From: Nocardia sp. XZ_19_385
Lineage (GTDB): Bacteria > Actinomycetota > Actinomycetes > Mycobacteriales > Mycobacteriaceae
Length of the DNA stretch: 64,000 nucleotides
Assembly: GCF_015355755.1 (NCBI RefSeq)
Contig: NZ_JACVEE010000004.1
Coordinates: 558,001 to 622,000, forward strand
Reading direction: 5' to 3'
Shown: piece by piece, positions 24,558 to 35,482 of the stretch
How positions within the stretch are numbered: the stretch's first letter is position 1
Layout of the letters: every line of letters starts with the position of its first letter
Notes under the pieces: generated by a model
Databases searched by the model: none
Told to the model about the DNA's origin: nothing
The model's input: the letters and a program-made list of their open reading frames with translations, nothing else
Position numbers and translations under genes: made by a program

Positions 24558-25541
24558 GTGAACCCAGAACAGCCCGGCCCCCGCCATGTTCCGGTCCTGC
24601 TCAGACGCGCAGATGACTTACTCGGCCCAGCGTTGGCCGAACCCGGCGCCGTCTATATCGATGCCACGCTCGGATTGGGCGGGCACGCAGAGCATTTCCT
24701 GCGCACCTATCCCGAATCCCGCCTGGTCGGACTCGACCGGGACACCAACGCGCTGGAGCTCGCGGGTGCCCGGCTGAAGCCGTACGAGGACCGGATCACG
24801 CTGGTACACACCCGGTATGACGGCATTGCCGACGCCTTGAAGCAGGCCGGCCTGGACGCGACCGCCTCGGTGAGCGCGATCCTGATGGACCTCGGTGTCT
24901 CCTCGATGCAGCTGGACGAGGCCGATCGCGGCTTCGCTTACTCCGTGGACGCGCCGCTGGACATGCGGATGGATCCGACCGCCGGGCTCACCGCCGCCGA
25001 CGTACTCAATACCTACAGCCACGGCGACATCGCGCGGGTGCTGAAAACCTATGGCGAGGAACGGTTCGCGGGCAAGATCGCCTCCGCGGTCCTCAAGCGC
25101 CGCGAACGGCAACCGTTCGAGACAAGCGCCGAGCTGGTCGAACTGCTGTACGCGACCATCCCCGCGGCGACGCGGCGGACCGGAGGACACCCCGCCAAGC
25201 GGACCTTCCAGGCTTTGCGCATCGAGGTGAACAGCGAGCTCGACTCGCTGCGCGCCGCGTTGCCGGCCGCGCTGAACTCGCTGCGGGTGGGTGGCCGCAT
25301 CGTGATCATGTCGTATCAGTCGCTGGAAGACCGGGTCGTGAAACAGGAACTGGCGCCGCGCATCACCTCGCGCACGCCGGTCGACCTGCCGGTCGAACTG
25401 CCCGGGATGGGTCCGGAATTCCGGATGCTCACCCGGGGCGCGGAGAAGGCGACCGAGCAGGAGATCGAGGAGAACCCGCGGGCGGCTCCGGTACGAATGC
25501 GGGCCGCCGAGCGGATCCAAGAGACGGAGGGGAGAGCATGA
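24558..25541 (+). CDS. rsmH: 16S rRNA (cytosine-1402-N4)-methyltransferase RsmH
   Basis: A 327-residue SAM-dependent methyltransferase (formerly MraW). Motifs: [13 protein letters not shown], then [16 protein letters not shown] (SAM-binding motif I), [26 protein letters not shown], and [15 protein letters not shown] near the C-terminus. It methylates C1402 of 16S rRNA in the ribosomal P site. The GTG at 24558 has GGGAGG five bases upstream and gives the normal N-terminus. Its stop overlaps the next start (ATGA). Confidence 0.95.
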   Translation: MNPEQPGPRHVPVLLRRADDLLGPALAEPGAVYIDATLGLGGHAEHFLRTYPESRLVGLDRDTNALELAGARLKPYEDRITLVHTRYDGIADALKQAGLDATASVSAILMDLGVSSMQLDEADRGFAYSVDAPLDMRMDPTAGLTAADVLNTYSHGDIARVLKTYGEERFAGKIASAVLKRRERQPFETSAELVELLYATIPAATRRTGGHPAKRTFQALRIEVNSELDSLRAALPAALNSLRVGGRIVIMSYQSLEDRVVKQELAPRITSRTPVDLPVELPGMGPEFRMLTRGAEKATEQEIEENPRAAPVRMRAAERIQETEGRA

Positions 25542-26341
25542 CAATCAAAGAACGTGTCGCACAGCCGGGTCGGGTCGCCCGGCGAGTGCAGGCCGCCGGA
25601 CGGGCGAAATCCGATGCGGCGGAGAAGGCTTACGCCAAGCGCAAGCTGCGGGCCGAAACAAAGGAGCAGGCTTCGCCGAAGCTGCCGCGGCGGCGTAGCT
25701 CGGTCATGGCCACGCGGATTCCGTTCGTGGCGGCGATCATCGCGCTGCTCGGGTGTGGTCTCGCGCTCACCCTGCTGCTCACCACGCGCGCCGCCGAGGA
25801 CAGCTACCAGCTCAGTGACGCGCGCTCGCACAATCGCAAGCTGTCCGAGGAACTGGCCGGCCTGCGGCGTGATGTGGAGGCCGCCGACTCGGCGCCCGAA
25901 CTCGCCGCGCGCGCACGTGAACTCGGCATGATCCCGGCCAAGGATCCGGCCCGGCTGATCATCGAGCCGGACGGCACCATCTCGGTGATCGGTGACCCGA
26001 CGCCCGCTCAGGGCGCGCCGGCGCCGCCGTTGAACACCCCGCCCGCTCAGCCCGCCCCGCAACCGCACGCGCAAGCGCACGGTGAGCAGCCTATTCCGGT
26101 GCAGCCGCCGCGTAAGCCCGGCGAGGCGAATACCGATCAGGCGCAAGGCGCCACGGCGCACACCGCCACGCCGAGCCCCGCTCCCGCGGCCCAGCAGGCC
26201 GCGCCGAGCCCGCAGTCGACGCCGAGCCCCGTGCCCTCGCCGATCGCGGCGCCGGTCGAAACCCCGCGACTGATCACGGAATCGCCGGTACCGCAGCCTG
26301 AGTCGGTACCCCTCGCAGCACCGCAGGAGGTCGCTCGGTGA
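25538..26341 (+). CDS. ftsL: FtsL-like division protein (Rv2164c-like)
   Basis: A 267-residue bitopic membrane protein in the ftsL position. A basic cytoplasmic part of about 60 residues ([23 protein letters not shown]) precedes one membrane helix ([19 protein letters not shown]). A short coiled-coil-like stretch ([26 protein letters not shown]) and then [19 protein letters not shown] follow, features of FtsL/DivIC-like proteins. The last 120 residues are a Pro/Ala/Gln-rich extracytoplasmic tail, long compared with E. coli FtsL but usual in mycolata. It should join FtsQ, FtsW and PbpB in the divisome. Starts and stops overlap both neighbours. Confidence 0.85.
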   Translation: MTIKERVAQPGRVARRVQAAGRAKSDAAEKAYAKRKLRAETKEQASPKLPRRRSSVMATRIPFVAAIIALLGCGLALTLLLTTRAAEDSYQLSDARSHNRKLSEELAGLRRDVEAADSAPELAARARELGMIPAKDPARLIIEPDGTISVIGDPTPAQGAPAPPLNTPPAQPAPQPHAQAHGEQPIPVQPPRKPGEANTDQAQGATAHTATPSPAPAAQQAAPSPQSTPSPVPSPIAAPVETPRLITESPVPQPESVPLAAPQEVAR

Positions 26342-28251
26342 CTCAGACCAGGCCCGCGCCGCGTCAGCGCCGCGGGCCGCAGCCGCCCGGCGGCACGAGG
26401 CCACGTAAGGCGAGCACGGGGGGCAAGGACAATCCGGTGCGGCTGCGCATCGGGGTCGGCCGGATCGTCATGCTGATCGCGCTGGCTGTCGTGGCGCTGC
26501 AACTGCTGTGGGTCCAGAGCATCGCCGCGCCCGGGCTGTCCGCGCAGGCCGCAAGCCAGCGCACCGCCCGCGAGATCGACCACGCCACCCGCGGCACCAT
26601 CACCGACCGCTTCGGCAACAAGCTGGCCTTCACCATCACCGCGAAGGCGCTGACCTTCCAGCCCGTGCAGGTGCGCAAGGAGCTGGAAGCGAAGAAGGCC
26701 AAGAGCGCTGGGTCGTCGAAAGACACGGCCCCCGATCCGGGCAAGCGCCTGGAAGAGATCGCCAAGACCATCCACGACAAGCTCGGCAAGCAGGCGCCCA
26801 CGGTCGCCGCACTGCTGGAAAAGCTGCGTAGCGAAGAGACCTTCGTGTATCTGGCGCGCAATGTCGACGCCCGCGTCGCCAGCGAGATCACCGCGCAATA
26901 CCCCGAGGTGGGCGCCGAACAGCAGTCGCTGCGGGAGTATCCCGGCGGCTCGCTGGCGGCCAATGTCATCGGCGCGACCGGCTGGGACGGGCACGGCCTG
27001 ATCGGGCTGGAATCGTCGCTGGACGCGGTACTCGCCGGCACCGACGGCTCGCAGACGTATGACCGCGGCTCCGACGGCGCCGTCATCCCCGGCAGCTGGC
27101 GCGACAAGCAGCCCGCGGTGAACGGCAACAGCGTCGAGCTGACCCTGGACCAGGATCTGCAGTACTACGTGCAGCAGCAGGTGCAGCAGGCCCGCGAGAT
27201 GTCCGGCGCGCAAGGCGCTTCCGCGGTCGTGCTGGACGCCAAGACCGGTCAGGTGCTGGCCATGGCCAACGACAGCACCTTCAATCCCGCACTGCGCCCG
27301 GAGACCTGGGACGCCGCCAAGAAGAGCAACCCCTCGGTGAGCGACCCGTTCGAACCCGGTTCGGTGAACAAGATCATCACCGCGGCCGCCGCCATCGAGT
27401 ACGGGCTCACCGATCCCGATGAGGTGCTGCAGGTTCCGGGCTCGATCCGGATGGCCGGGGTCACCGTCGGCGACGCCTGGGAGCACGGCACCGTGCCCTA
27501 TACCACCACCGGCATCTTCGGAAAGTCCTCCAACGTGGGCACGCTGATGCTGGCCCAGCGGGTCGGCGAGGACCGCTTCGCGGACATGGTGCACCGGTTC
27601 GGGCTGGGCCAGCGCACCGGCGTCGGCCTGCCCGGCGAGACGGCCGGCCTGGTGCCCTCGCGCGACCAGTGGTCCGGCGGCACCTTCGCCAACCTGCCCA
27701 TCGGGCAGGGTCTTTCGATGTCCACGCTGCAGATGACGGGCATGTATCAGGCCATCGCCAATGACGGCCTGCGGATCCCGCCGCGCATGGTCAAGGCGAC
27801 GGTGGCGCCGGACGAAACCCGCACCGAGGAGCCCGCTCCCGAGGGCGTGCGCGTGGTGAGCCCGCAGACCGCGGCCACCCTGCGCACCATGTTCCAAGCG
27901 GTGGTGCAGAAGGATCCGATGAGCGCCGAGCAGAACGGCACCGGCGCACCGGCCGCCATCGAGGGCTACCAGATCGCGGGCAAGACCGGTACCGCGCAGA
28001 AGATCGACCAGCGCTGCGGCTGCTATTCCAGCTCCAGCTACTGGATCACCTTCGCCGGTATCGCCCCCGCCGACAACCCGCGCTATGTGGTCGGCATGAT
28101 GCTCGACAACCCGGTGCGCAGCTCCGACGGCGGCGGCGGGCAGTCCGCGGCGCCGCTGTTCCACAGCATCGCCTCCTGGGCGCTGCAGCGCGACCGCGTA
28201 CCACCTTCGGCCGCACCGGCGAAGCGTTTCATCCTGCGCGCTGATGCCTGA
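26338..28251 (+). CDS. pbpB: Penicillin-binding protein PbpB/FtsI (class B, septal transpeptidase)
   Basis: A 637-residue class B PBP. A basic N-terminus precedes one membrane helix (VRLRIGVGRIVMLIALAVVALQLLWV). The dimerisation part opens with ATRGTITDRFGNKLAFTITA. The transpeptidase domain shows SxxK as SVNK (Ser342), SxN as SSN (397-399) and KTG at 549-551. It cross-links septal peptidoglycan with FtsW. The GTG at 26338 overlaps the ftsL stop (GTGA). The C-terminus is near the catalytic domain, without PASTA repeats. A 105-bp gap follows before murE. Confidence 0.95.
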   Translation: MTQTRPAPRQRRGPQPPGGTRPRKASTGGKDNPVRLRIGVGRIVMLIALAVVALQLLWVQSIAAPGLSAQAASQRTAREIDHATRGTITDRFGNKLAFTITAKALTFQPVQVRKELEAKKAKSAGSSKDTAPDPGKRLEEIAKTIHDKLGKQAPTVAALLEKLRSEETFVYLARNVDARVASEITAQYPEVGAEQQSLREYPGGSLAANVIGATGWDGHGLIGLESSLDAVLAGTDGSQTYDRGSDGAVIPGSWRDKQPAVNGNSVELTLDQDLQYYVQQQVQQAREMSGAQGASAVVLDAKTGQVLAMANDSTFNPALRPETWDAAKKSNPSVSDPFEPGSVNKIITAAAAIEYGLTDPDEVLQVPGSIRMAGVTVGDAWEHGTVPYTTTGIFGKSSNVGTLMLAQRVGEDRFADMVHRFGLGQRTGVGLPGETAGLVPSRDQWSGGTFANLPIGQGLSMSTLQMTGMYQAIANDGLRIPPRMVKATVAPDETRTEEPAPEGVRVVSPQTAATLRTMFQAVVQKDPMSAEQNGTGAPAAIEGYQIAGKTGTAQKIDQRCGCYSSSSYWITFAGIAPADNPRYVVGMMLDNPVRSSDGGGGQSAAPLFHSIASWALQRDRVPPSAAPAKRFILRADA

Positions 28252-28356
28252 CCGCCCCAACACCGAGGCGCGTTGTTCGGTGGCGTGCGCGCGTCGGTAA
28301 CCTGACTCGTCGCAATCCGTGCAAGATCCGAGATGTCCGAATCCGAGAGGAGCAAG

Positions 28357-29955
28357 GTGCCCGCGCAGTCCCTCCCGCCTGTATTGCGGCCGGCCGTCGC
28401 GCTGTCGACACCGCTGTCCGTTGTGCAGGAGCTGACCGGGGCCCGGCTGTCCGGCTCGGAGCCGGCGGATCTGGTGGTCACCGGCATCGAGCAGCGCTCG
28501 AACGCGGTGCGCCCAGGGGACCTGTTCGCAGGGTTACCCGGCTCGCAGGCGCACGGCGCGCGGTTCGCCCATGACGCGGTCGAGCGCGGCGCGGTCGCGG
28601 TGTTCACCGATGCGGCGGGTGCCGAACTGATCGGTGAGATCGACGTCCCGGTGCTGGTGCGCGAACAACCGCGCACGGTGCTCGGCGAGTTGTCGGCCGC
28701 CCTGTACGGCGATCCGTCGCAGCGTTTGCGCGTCATCGGGATCACCGGCACCTCCGGCAAGACCACGACGTCCTATCTGGTGGAGGCGGGCCTGGCGGCC
28801 GCCGGACTGTCCACCGCGCTGATCGGCACCATCGAGACCCGCATCGGCGGGCAGCGGGTGCCGAGCGCGCTGACCACGCCCGAGGCGCCGCAGTTGCACG
28901 CCATGTTCGCGCTGATGGTCGAGCAGGGCGTGGACGCGGTGGTGATGGAGGTGTCCAGTCACGCACTGGCGCTGGGCCGGGTCGACGGCGTCCGGTTCGC
29001 GGTGGGCGCGTTCACCAACCTGTCGCAGGACCACCTGGATTTCCACGCCGACTTCGAGGACTACTTCGCCGCGAAACGCCGGCTGTTCGAGCCGGATTCG
29101 CCGGTGGCCGCGGAGATCCCGGTGATCTGCATCGACGACGAGTGGGGGCGGCGCCTGTCCGCCGAGCTCGACGCGCCGATCACCGTATCGACGGGCGGCA
29201 TCCAAATGGGTTCCACGGACTGGGGACTGGCCGGTGACATCGTCGCCCGCGGCGGCGAGCAGGAGTTCACCGCCGCCAACCGGCGCGGGAATTACCCGGT
29301 GCGCCTGCGGCTTCCAGGTCGTTACAACGTGGCCAACGGCCTGCTGGCCATTGCGGTATGCGCGGCCGCCGGTGTCGACCCCGCGGTGGCCGCGGCCGCA
29401 CTCGGCACCGTCGACGTGCCGGGCCGGATGCAGCGCGTGGACGAGGGGCAGGATTTCCTGGCTGTCGTGGACTACGCGCACAAGCCCGCCGCGGTGGAGT
29501 CGGTCATCGCTACCCTGCGCGGTCACCTCGAATCCCTCGGTGCCAAAGGACGTTTGGCCGTCGTCGTCGGTGCGGGCGGCGATCGCGACGCCGGGAAACG
29601 CCCGCTGATGGGGGCGGCCGGGGCACGCGGCGCAGATCTGCTGATCATCACCGACGACAACCCGCGCAGCGAGGACCCCGCCGCCATCCGAGCGGCCATG
29701 CTCAGTGGCGCACAAGAGGTTCCGGCGGACGAACGTGGCGAGGTGTGCGAAATCGGGGACCGCGCAAAGGCGATCGCGGCCGCGGTCGAATGGGCCCGTC
29801 CCGGCGACGCGGTGCTGGTCGCGGGCAAGGGACATGAGGTCGGCCAGGAGATCAACGGCCAGAAGCATCCGTTCGACGACCGGGAGGTGCTCGCCGACGC
29901 GGTGCGCCACCGGCCGCAGAACGGAACAGACGCGGAGGACTTGACGGTTCGATGA
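28357..29955 (+). CDS. murE: UDP-MurNAc-tripeptide synthetase MurE
   Basis: A 532-residue cytoplasmic Mur ligase that adds meso-diaminopimelate to UDP-MurNAc-L-Ala-D-Glu. The ATP loop is GITGTSGKTTTSYLV; other landmarks are TTPEAPQLHAMFALM, VMEVSSHALALGRVDG and FTNLSQDHLDFHADFEDYF. The C-terminal domain has ITDDNPRSEDPAAIRA; the DNPR motif is the signature for DAP specificity. The GTG at 28357 has GAGAGGAG four bases upstream and is preferred to an ATG at 28333. The stop overlaps murF (ATGA). Confidence 0.94.
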   Translation: MPAQSLPPVLRPAVALSTPLSVVQELTGARLSGSEPADLVVTGIEQRSNAVRPGDLFAGLPGSQAHGARFAHDAVERGAVAVFTDAAGAELIGEIDVPVLVREQPRTVLGELSAALYGDPSQRLRVIGITGTSGKTTTSYLVEAGLAAAGLSTALIGTIETRIGGQRVPSALTTPEAPQLHAMFALMVEQGVDAVVMEVSSHALALGRVDGVRFAVGAFTNLSQDHLDFHADFEDYFAAKRRLFEPDSPVAAEIPVICIDDEWGRRLSAELDAPITVSTGGIQMGSTDWGLAGDIVARGGEQEFTAANRRGNYPVRLRLPGRYNVANGLLAIAVCAAAGVDPAVAAAALGTVDVPGRMQRVDEGQDFLAVVDYAHKPAAVESVIATLRGHLESLGAKGRLAVVVGAGGDRDAGKRPLMGAAGARGADLLIITDDNPRSEDPAAIRAAMLSGAQEVPADERGEVCEIGDRAKAIAAAVEWARPGDAVLVAGKGHEVGQEINGQKHPFDDREVLADAVRHRPQNGTDAEDLTVR

Positions 29956-31469
29956 TCGAGATGACACTGCGGGAGATCGCTGACATCGTCGGCGGGACGC
30001 TGCACGATGTGCCCGATCCCGAGGCGCGGGTGACGGGTTCGGTGGAGTTCGATTCCCGCGCAATCGGTTCCGGTGACCTGTTCCTGGCCCTGCCGGGGGA
30101 GCGTTCGGACGGCCACGATTTCGCGGCCGCCGCCGTCGCGTCGGGCGCTGTCGCGGTGCTCGCCGCCCGGCCGGTCGGCGTGCCCGCGATCGTGGTGACC
30201 CCGGATTCCGATGCGGCGCGGTCGAGGTCGGTTGCGCTGACCGCGGATTCGGACGGCTCGGGCGCGGCGGTACTGAACGCGCTGGCCGCACTCGCCCGGG
30301 CGAGCGTCGAAAAGCTCACCGCCACCAGCGGACTCACCGTCGTCGGCGTCACCGGCTCGTCCGGGAAGACTTCGACCAAGGATCTGATCGCGGCGGTCCT
30401 GGCCCCGCTGGGCTCCGTGGTCGCACCGCCCGGATCGTTCAACAACGAACTGGGCCACCCGTGGACTGCCCTGCGCGCCGACGAGAACACCCGCTTCCTG
30501 GTGCTCGAAATGTCCGCCCGCGGTCCCGGCCACATCGCCGCCCTCGCGCGCGTCGCACCGCCGACCATCGGCGTCGTGCTCAATGTCGGTACCGCGCACC
30601 TGGGTGAGTTCGGCAGCCGCGAAGCCATCGCCCAGACCAAAGGCGAACTGGTGGAAGCACTTCCGGCCACGGGCGTCGCGATCCTGAACGCCGACGACCC
30701 GAACGTCGCCGCGATGGCGGCGCGCACCGTCGCCCCGGTGGTGACCGTCGGCCAATCCACCGGCGCCGGCATCCGCGCCACCGACATCCACATGGACGCC
30801 CAGGCGCGCGCGGGTTTCACCCTGCACGCCCCCCAGGGCAGCATCGCCATCCAGCTGGCCGTGCACGGCGAACACCAGGTGGGCAACGCCCTTTCGGCCG
30901 CCGCCGTCGCTTTGCACTGCGGCGCCGACCTGGAGACTGTCGCCGCCGCCCTCTCCGGCGCGCGTGCCGCCTCGGCCCGCCGCATGGACGTACAGACCAC
31001 CGCGGACGGCATCACCGTCGTCAACGACTCCTACAACGCCAATCCGGATTCGGTGAAGGCGGCGCTCAAGGCCCTGGTCACCATGTCCAAGGCCGAGAAA
31101 ACCGCACGTCGCAGCTGGGCGGTGCTCGGCGAAATGGGCGAACTGGGCCCGGAATCGGTGATCGAACACGACGCCATCGGCCGGCTCGCGGTGCGCCTGG
31201 ATGTGGACCGGCTCATCGTGGTCGGCACCGGACGACCGTCCCGCGCGATGCATCAGGGAGCGGTGATGGAAGGCTCATGGGGCGAGGAGTCGATTCTCGT
31301 GCCCGACATCGGCGCGGCCATCGCGCTGCTCGACGAAGAAGTCGAAGCGGGCGATGTGGTGTTGGTCAAGGCTTCGAAGTCGGTCGGTCTCTGGGCCGTC
31401 GCCGAACACTTGATCAGCGCGGAACGTGCCAGCACACGCAGGGGTAGCACGGAGGCCAAACAGTCTTGA
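29952..31469 (+). CDS. murF: UDP-MurNAc-tripeptide-D-alanyl-D-alanine ligase MurF
   Basis: A 505-residue Mur ligase joining D-Ala-D-Ala to the tripeptide precursor. The N-terminal domain has [20 protein letters not shown]; the ATP loop is [15 protein letters not shown]. Further landmarks: [40 protein letters not shown] and [17 protein letters not shown] in the C-terminal domain. It overlaps murE at the start, and its TGA overlaps the TTG start of mraY. Confidence 0.95.
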   Translation: MIEMTLREIADIVGGTLHDVPDPEARVTGSVEFDSRAIGSGDLFLALPGERSDGHDFAAAAVASGAVAVLAARPVGVPAIVVTPDSDAARSRSVALTADSDGSGAAVLNALAALARASVEKLTATSGLTVVGVTGSSGKTSTKDLIAAVLAPLGSVVAPPGSFNNELGHPWTALRADENTRFLVLEMSARGPGHIAALARVAPPTIGVVLNVGTAHLGEFGSREAIAQTKGELVEALPATGVAILNADDPNVAAMAARTVAPVVTVGQSTGAGIRATDIHMDAQARAGFTLHAPQGSIAIQLAVHGEHQVGNALSAAAVALHCGADLETVAAALSGARAASARRMDVQTTADGITVVNDSYNANPDSVKAALKALVTMSKAEKTARRSWAVLGEMGELGPESVIEHDAIGRLAVRLDVDRLIVVGTGRPSRAMHQGAVMEGSWGEESILVPDIGAAIALLDEEVEAGDVVLVKASKSVGLWAVAEHLISAERASTRRGSTEAKQS

Positions 31470-32542
31470 GGCAAATTCTATTCGCGGCGGCGATCGCGCT
31501 CGCGGTGTCGATCATGTTGACGCCCTTGCTGATCAAGATGTTCGCCAAGCAGGGCTTCGGCCAGGAGATCCGGGTCGACGGCCCGGCCAGCCATCAGGCC
31601 AAGCGCGGCACGCCCACGATGGGCGGTGTCGCCATCCTGATCGGCATGTGGGCCGGTTACCTCGGCTCGCACCTGATCGGCATCATGTACAACGCCGACG
31701 GCCCGTCCGCTTCGGCGCTGCTGGTGCTGGGCTTGGCCACCGCGCTCGGTGCGGTCGGCTTCGTCGACGATTTCATCAAGATCCGCAAGCAGCGCAACCT
31801 CGGGCTGACCGCGGCCGGCAAGTACATCGGCCAGCTCACCGCCGCCGTCGTATTCGGTGTGCTCGCACTGCAATTCCGCAACGACCACGGCATCACCCCG
31901 GCCAGCCGGCACCTGTCGTATGTGCGCGATATCGCGACCGTCTCGATGGGCGCGATCATCTTCCTGGTGTGGGTGTCGATCCTGGTCATCGCCTGGTCCA
32001 ACGCGGTCAACCTGACCGACGGTCTGGACGGCCTGGCGGCGGGCTCGATGAGCCTGGTGCTGGGCGGTTACGTGATCATCACCTTCTGGCAGTACTACCA
32101 CTCCTGCTCGTTCGAGGTGGAGCGTGGCTGCTACGACGTGCGCGACCCCTTGGACCTGGCGCTGGTCTGTGCTTCCGGCGCGGCCGCGTGTATCGGCTTC
32201 CTGTGGTGGAATGCCGCGCCCGCCAAGATCTTCATGGGTGACACCGGCTCCCTCGCGCTCGGCGGCATGCTGGCCGGTCTGTCCATCACCACCCGCACCG
32301 AGCTGCTGATGGTCGTCATCGGCGCGCTGTTCGTGGCCGAGGCGCTCTCGGTGGTGTTGCAGGTGGCGGTGTACCGCACCACGCGTAATCGATTGTTCAA
32401 GATGGCGCCCTTCCATCACCATTTCGAACTCAGTAAATGGGCCGAGACAACAGTGATCATCCGGTTCTGGTTGCTGGCCGCTATGGCCTCGGCGGTCGGG
32501 CTCGGCTTGTTCTACAGCGAATATCTCTCCAAGGTCGGGTGA
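31466..32542 (+). CDS. mraY: Phospho-MurNAc-pentapeptide transferase MraY
   Basis: A 358-residue polytopic membrane enzyme (about ten helices) that makes lipid I from UDP-MurNAc-pentapeptide and undecaprenyl phosphate. Signature motifs: [27 protein letters not shown] (catalytic DDxxK region), [10 protein letters not shown] and PFHHHFE. The start is an unusual TTG at 31466 overlapping the murF stop (TTGA), with GGAGG about 10 nt upstream; the N-terminus [15 protein letters not shown] matches the family. Confidence 0.95.
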   Translation: MRQILFAAAIALAVSIMLTPLLIKMFAKQGFGQEIRVDGPASHQAKRGTPTMGGVAILIGMWAGYLGSHLIGIMYNADGPSASALLVLGLATALGAVGFVDDFIKIRKQRNLGLTAAGKYIGQLTAAVVFGVLALQFRNDHGITPASRHLSYVRDIATVSMGAIIFLVWVSILVIAWSNAVNLTDGLDGLAAGSMSLVLGGYVIITFWQYYHSCSFEVERGCYDVRDPLDLALVCASGAAACIGFLWWNAAPAKIFMGDTGSLALGGMLAGLSITTRTELLMVVIGALFVAEALSVVLQVAVYRTTRNRLFKMAPFHHHFELSKWAETTVIIRFWLLAAMASAVGLGLFYSEYLSKVG

Positions 32543-32549
32543 AACAAGC

Positions 32550-34031
32550 GTGGTCGACCATTCTCCGCGGGCCCTGCGTTCACCGGGGCCTATGCTGGAA
32601 TTCCTGCGTGGCCGTGACGTTCTCGTCGCGGGCTGGGGTGTTTCCGGACGTTCGCTGATCGAACCGCTGCGCGATATCGGCGCGCACCCGGTGGTCACCG
32701 ACGGCGGCGCGAAAGCGCTCGCCGAGGCCGCCGAACTCGGGCTCGAAGTCGCCCCCAGCGCAGATCTGGAAAACACGGATCTGAGCCGGTTCGCACTCGT
32801 CATCACCAGCCCCGGCTGGCGGCCGGACTCGCCGGTGCTGGTCTCGGCGGTCACCGAGGGCATCCCGGTCTGGGGTGACGTGGAATTCGCCTGGTGGGTG
32901 GACCAGGCCCGGATCTACGGTCCGGCCCGCAAGTGGCTGGTGGTGACCGGCACCAACGGCAAGACCACCACCACCCAGATGACGCATTCCATCCTGCGCG
33001 CCGCCGGCATCGCCAGCGTGGCCTGCGGCAATATCGGCCTGCCCATCCTGGACGCGCTGCGCCGCAACCCGGGCCCGCAGGTGCTCGCGGTGGAACTGTC
33101 CTCGTTCCAGCTGCATTGGGCGCCGTCGGTCCGGCCCGAGGCCGGCGTGGTGCTGAATGTGGCCGAGGATCACCTGGATTGGCACGGCGGCCTGGACGCC
33201 TACGCCGCCGCGAAGGCCCGCGCGCTGTACGGCCGGGTCGGCGTGGTCGGCCTGGACGACGCGGTCGCGGCCGCGCTGGCCCGCAAGTCCAAGGCGCGCC
33301 GCACCGTCGGGTTCCGCATCGGCGTGCCCGCCGACGGGGAACTCGGCGTGGTCGACGGCAAGCTGCTGGATCGCGCCTTCACCAAGGCCGCGATCCTCGC
33401 CGAGGTCGGCGACATCAGCCCGCCCGGACCCGCCGGTGTCGCCGACGCGCTGGCCGCCGCCGCACTGACCCGCGCGATCGATGTGGCCCCGCAGTTCGTG
33501 CGCGAGGGCCTGATCGAGCACAAGGTGGGACCGCACCGCGCCGCGTTCGTGCGCGAAGTCGCGGGCGTCAACTTCATCGACGACTCCAAGGCCACCAATC
33601 CGCATGCGGCGCGGTCCTCGATTCTGGCGCACCCCCAAGTGGTTTGGGTCGCGGGCGGGCAGCTGAAGGGCGCGCACGTCGAGGATCTGATCGAGGAGGT
33701 CGCCGACCGGTTGGTCGGTGCGGTGCTGATCGGGTCCGACGCGCCGGTGATCGCCTCCGCGTTGGCGCGACACGCACCCGATGTCCCGGTCATCGAGGTG
33801 TGGGCGGGAGACGATGCACTGATGGACGAGTCGGTGCGGATGGACAAGGCCGACGCGGTTATGGCGCAAGCGGTTCGGGCGGCGGCCGGTATGGCCAATC
33901 CCGGAGATACCGTGCTCCTCGCCCCCGCGGCCGCGTCGCTGGACATGTTCGCCGACTACACCCATCGCGGCCGGAGTTTCGCGGAGGCCGTGAACACTTT
34001 GGAGGACGGGGATATCGGGCGGCAGCTATGA
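32550..34031 (+). CDS. murD: UDP-MurNAc-L-alanine-D-glutamate ligase MurD
   Basis: A 493-residue Mur ligase adding D-Glu. The N-terminal domain reads VLVAGWGVSGRSLIEPLRDIG; the ATP loop is VVTGTNGKTTTTQM. Further: AVELSSFQLHWAPS, VLNVAEDHLDWHGG and, in the C-terminal domain, FIDDSKATNPHAARSSI. A GTG at 32550, seven bases after mraY, is used; an ATG at 32592 (LEFLRGRDVLVAGW...) is an equally good start, as neither has a strong ribosome site. The stop overlaps ftsW (ATGA). Confidence 0.93.
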   Translation: MVDHSPRALRSPGPMLEFLRGRDVLVAGWGVSGRSLIEPLRDIGAHPVVTDGGAKALAEAAELGLEVAPSADLENTDLSRFALVITSPGWRPDSPVLVSAVTEGIPVWGDVEFAWWVDQARIYGPARKWLVVTGTNGKTTTTQMTHSILRAAGIASVACGNIGLPILDALRRNPGPQVLAVELSSFQLHWAPSVRPEAGVVLNVAEDHLDWHGGLDAYAAAKARALYGRVGVVGLDDAVAAALARKSKARRTVGFRIGVPADGELGVVDGKLLDRAFTKAAILAEVGDISPPGPAGVADALAAAALTRAIDVAPQFVREGLIEHKVGPHRAAFVREVAGVNFIDDSKATNPHAARSSILAHPQVVWVAGGQLKGAHVEDLIEEVADRLVGAVLIGSDAPVIASALARHAPDVPVIEVWAGDDALMDESVRMDKADAVMAQAVRAAAGMANPGDTVLLAPAAASLDMFADYTHRGRSFAEAVNTLEDGDIGRQL

Positions 34032-35482
34032 CGACGATGGCGACCAAGCGCGTCCGCTGGGCCGGTGCCTGGCTGGCGCGTCCGCTCGCGTCGTTCCACC
34101 TGGTCGTCACCATCGCCACCCTGCTCACCGTGCTGGGCCTGGTCATGGTCCTCTCGGCCTCCTCCGTCGAGGCCTACGCAAACGACCGGTCCGCGTATGG
34201 GCTGTTCATCCAGCAGGCCATGTTCGCCTCGATCGGCTGCGGACTGTTCTATCTGGCGCTGCGGCTGCCGCTGAAACGCCTGCGGCAGTGGTCGTTTCCG
34301 ATGTTCGCGCTGTCGGTGCTCGCGCTGGCGCTGGTGCTGGTCCCCGGTATCGGCTCGGAGGTGCAGGGCGCGCGGCGCTGGTTCGTGCTCGGCCCGATCT
34401 CGATACAGCCCTCGGAGATCGTCAAGGTGACGCTGGTGGTGTGGGGTGCGCATCTGCTCGCCTCGCGGCGCTCGGAGCGGGCGGGCCTGAAAGACATTCT
34501 GGTGCCGCTGGTTCCGGCCGGTCTGCTGGTTTGTCTGCTGGTCGTGTTGCAGCCCAACCTGTCGACCACCATCGCGCTCGGCGTGGTGCTGGCCGCGCTG
34601 CTGTGGTTCGGCGGGCTGCCGGTGCGGTTGTTCATCACCATCGCCATCTCCGGTGTGATCGCGGCGGGCGTGCTGGCGGTATCGGCCGGTTACCGGTCCG
34701 ACCGAGTGCGGTCGTTCTTCAATCCGGGCGCCGACCCGCTGGGCGCCAACTACCAGGCGCGCCAAGCGCAGTACTCGCTGGCAGACGGCGGAATCTGGGG
34801 CCGCGGCCTGGGCCAGAGCCGCGCCAAGTGGAGTTATCTGCCGAACTCGCACAACGACTTCATCTTCGCCATCATCGGCGAGGAACTCGGCTTCCTCGGC
34901 TGCGCACTGGTACTCGGACTGTTCGCGCTGTTCGTCTACACCGGCCTGCGCATCGCCGCCCGCTCGGCCGACCCGTTCCTGCGGCTGCTCACCGCCACCG
35001 CGACCACCTGGATCACCGCGCAGGCACTGATCAATATCGGGTACGTGGTGGGGTTGCTGCCGGTGACCGGTCTGCAGCTGCCGCTGGTCTCGGCGGGTGG
35101 CTCGTCGCTGGCGATCACCCTGTTCATGTTCGGCATCATCGCCAACGCGGCCCGGCACGAACCCGAGGCGGTCGCCGCGCTGCACGGCGGTGCGGACGGA
35201 CGGTTCAGCCGGCTGCTGCGCCTGCCCAAGCCCGAGGTGTACTCGCCCGCCAAGGCCGCCTCCTCGGCCCGGGCCCGCAACGCCGCCAAAGCCAAAGGCC
35301 AGCCGCAGCAACGCAAACGCCCCCCGCCCCAACCTCAGCGCGGCCGGCAGCAACAGCCGCCGGCGCGCCGTCCGCAACCGGGTGCCGCACCCCGGCGCGG
35401 CACCAGCTCCCTGCGCTCCACCCGGGCCTGGGAACCGAACTATCCGATGCCCCACGCGAGAGAACGAGGTAGAGACAGGTGA
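34028..35482 (+). CDS. ftsW: Septal peptidoglycan polymerase FtsW (SEDS family)
   Basis: A 484-residue SEDS protein with about ten membrane helices. Motifs include [20 protein letters not shown], the loop [21 protein letters not shown] and [21 protein letters not shown]. It polymerises lipid II at the septum with PbpB. A C-terminal cytoplasmic extension of about 85 residues, rich in Pro, Gln and Arg, is longer than in E. coli and typical of mycolata, where it contacts other division proteins. The start overlaps murD, the stop overlaps murG. Confidence 0.94.
   Translation: MTTMATKRVRWAGAWLARPLASFHLVVTIATLLTVLGLVMVLSASSVEAYANDRSAYGLFIQQAMFASIGCGLFYLALRLPLKRLRQWSFPMFALSVLALALVLVPGIGSEVQGARRWFVLGPISIQPSEIVKVTLVVWGAHLLASRRSERAGLKDILVPLVPAGLLVCLLVVLQPNLSTTIALGVVLAALLWFGGLPVRLFITIAISGVIAAGVLAVSAGYRSDRVRSFFNPGADPLGANYQARQAQYSLADGGIWGRGLGQSRAKWSYLPNSHNDFIFAIIGEELGFLGCALVLGLFALFVYTGLRIAARSADPFLRLLTATATTWITAQALINIGYVVGLLPVTGLQLPLVSAGGSSLAITLFMFGIIANAARHEPEAVAALHGGADGRFSRLLRLPKPEVYSPAKAASSARARNAAKAKGQPQQRKRPPPQPQRGRQQQPPARRPQPGAAPRRGTSSLRSTRAWEPNYPMPHARERGRDR

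Noticed and set aside
26137..28263. 708-residue minus-strand frame antisense to pbpB
   Set aside because: It is a GC-rich shadow of pbpB. The sense strand has all transpeptidase motifs and operon overlaps.
32894..34027. N-terminal extension of ftsW over murD
   Set aside because: The extension is Arg/Gly-rich shadow sequence of murD; the ATG at 34028 gives the normal FtsW start.
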